A DNA stretch of 64,000 nucleotides, from the NCBI GenBank assembly GCA_023376005.1, contig CM042160.1:79986376-80050375 (forward strand), given 5' to 3'. The DNA is from Doryteuthis pealeii (taxonomy: Eukaryota; Mollusca; Cephalopoda; Myopsida; Loliginidae). Under the pieces are notes generated by a model. The model searched no databases. It was given only the letters and a program-made list of their open reading frames with translations, and had not been told where the DNA came from. The number at the start of each line of letters is the position of its first letter. Within the stretch, counting starts at the first letter, position 1. Below, piece by piece: positions 62,712-64,000 of the stretch. The position numbers were made by a program, and so were the translations under genes.

Positions 62712-62995
62712 CCAACCCGTCCTTCGGCCACTGGACCGGTGTGTTCAATTAATAGCGTCGGTCCCAGGGGGCTATCCCCCAGGCAATACATGCCCCCTTG
62801 GGAGCAGGACTGGGTTTATTGCCCAGCGCCTGAGGCGCCCCCCTTGAGGCGAAATGCCGAAGAGATCGACGCAATTTTTTTCTTTCCCACCCATGAGCTT
62901 CGGCTTGTGGGTGGGCCCACGTTAACACGAGGCCTTGTGCCCAGCCCATACAAGTGGGGTATGAGGCAAATACCCCTATCTACTAGGCTAGGTGT
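62712..62995 (-). repeat. SINE-like repeat, family A
   Basis: Reverse orientation, nearly full length: GGTTTATTGCCCAGCGCC, ATGAGCTTCGGCTTG and AGGCCTTGTGCCCAG. The motif TATCTACTAGGCTAGG occurs on both sides (62687 and 62978), which may mark neighbouring or nested SINEs. Confidence 0.7.
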
Positions 62996-63363
62996 CCAAT
63001 TAGACAATCCAGTGTGATTTTTTTTCAATTGCAAAAGTTACAATTTATTTTGTAAAAACGGATTTTAATTAGCGTCTTGGCAGGCATGTTGATCGAAATT
63101 GACCGAAAAATCGTTTTAAATGTATCAAAAATAAATTACATGTGTAATATTATTTTGCTTTTTTACTGATGCTCATTATGTTACTACTTTTCGACTTAGA
63201 CAAAAATTTGACCTTAAATAATCGGTTTGATAAATTTTAGTTCGTTTTTAAAATGAAAAGCAGACGATATTTTGGCAGATCCTACTCTTTTCCCTAATCT
63301 CAGTCATCTAGCGAAAGCTTAATGGGTGACCTAACGGGTCACGTTTTGTCTAGGATATATCTA

Positions 63364-63411
<48 letters not shown>
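63364..63411 (+). repeat. (AT)n microsatellite
   Basis: Perfect AT tract. The surrounding 63020-63900 is AT-rich with no gene seen. Confidence 0.95.
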
Positions 63412-63413
<2 letters not shown>

Positions 63414-63899
63414 AATGTCCGCGAGATATTTGAGTAAAATAAAATAAATGTTCTATTTTGGTAAAATATTAAAAACACAAGGAGAATAATTCCGCTTTTT
63501 AGCTGAGCAAACAAATCAGAGCTCGAAATCGATGTGAAAATTTAAAACAAATAAGAAATTCGTTTATTACAAAATGTTTAGTTTTCTGTCTGGCTTTGGC
63601 GTTACATTATTGATAAGTAGCCTATGGATTATGTACGGTAGTGTAGAAATGAAAAGCAATGGTAATTATGAATCATTGAAAGACCGTAAAGTGATTGACA
63701 GGACTTAACCTTTTACTAACCCTGTAGACATCCCGAAACTTGAAGTCTACTTAGTATAAAAATTCCCCAAATAAAAAAGGCTTTTCTCAGCCTCATTTTC
63801 ACAGTTTGTTCTATAAACTATGCAAAAATATTCTAATACCGAATGTTCTTTTCAAGATTTATATTTTAAAAATTGCGACACATACTCATGTGTATGTGT

Positions 63900-64000
63900 G
63901 TGCGTAGGTATTTACTCATCTCGTTCGCCATGAGTAGGATGTGACGTCTCGGGTATGGGGCATCTATCGAGGATCGAACTAGCTATTCAGTAGTAATGGA
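63900..64000 (-). repeat. tRNA-like SINE running off the window
   Basis: On the minus strand CTAGTTCGATCCTCG is a B-box; the unit continues past the window end. Confidence 0.4.

Noticed and set aside
63573..63708. 44-codon plus-strand ORF with a hydrophobic start (MFSFLSGFGVTLLISSLW)
   Set aside because: Could be a secreted peptide or first exon, but there is no duplicate, splice or family support.

Overview
This is eukaryotic DNA: AT-rich, with spliced genes, LTR retrotransposons, tRNA-derived SINE-like repeats, long microsatellites and TTAGGG-type interstitial repeats. The host gene is a secreted PAN/apple protein whose C-terminal domain resembles uncharacterised secreted proteins I recall from molluscs. 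I therefore suspect a lophotrochozoan, probably a mollusc; the species cannot be named.

Layout. A direct duplication dominates the window. Position 1 equals 39260, and homology runs in the same order (left 1 to about 31369, right 39260 to about 61031). Most of it is nearly identical, but some tracts differ by several percent and some have been replaced: a copia fragment at 15661-18343 in the left copy faces a hairpin-rich segment at 54590-55920 in the right copy, and 20161-22140 and 57741-59690 are unrelated. The unique spacer 31375-39259 holds exon 1 of the host gene and simple repeats.

Host gene. On the minus strand I could assemble a five-exon gene (exons 32464-32131, 31366-31188, 19961-19798, 15163-15000, 12902-12859) encoding 294 residues: signal peptide, PAN/apple domain, then an uncharacterised C-terminal domain. 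All splice phases agree. The right copy carries exons 2-5 (61028-60850, 57541-57378, 54159-53996, 51907-51864) with identical exon lengths; no exon 1 was found before the window ends.

Most unusual feature. A tandem array of about 57 units of 83-86 bp (26381-31215) lies in intron 2 of the left gene. Its unit is a duplicate of the exon 2/intron 2 boundary, so almost every unit carries the last codons of exon 2 plus the 5' splice donor. The right gene has exactly one unit and shows the ancestral state. A Ty3/gypsy-type pol fragment without LTRs (about 23284-26380) interrupts the first units.

Mobile DNA. A 4.26-kb LTR element (7082-11344) has paired LTRs, TG/CA ends and a 5-bp target duplication (attct). 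It carries BEL/Pao-like gag remnants and an ORF with AT-hook-like motifs, but no reverse transcriptase. The same insertion is in the right copy (46482-50427), where a deletion removes the end of the 3' LTR. A 5'-LTR copia fragment, several SINE-like families, a fold-back element enclosing telomere-like repeats and a possible solo LTR make up most of the rest.

Assembly caution. From about 2040 to 7340 the left copy has many one-base losses in short homopolymers compared with the right copy. This looks like poor polishing, so an uncollapsed haplotype is a serious alternative to a true tandem duplication.
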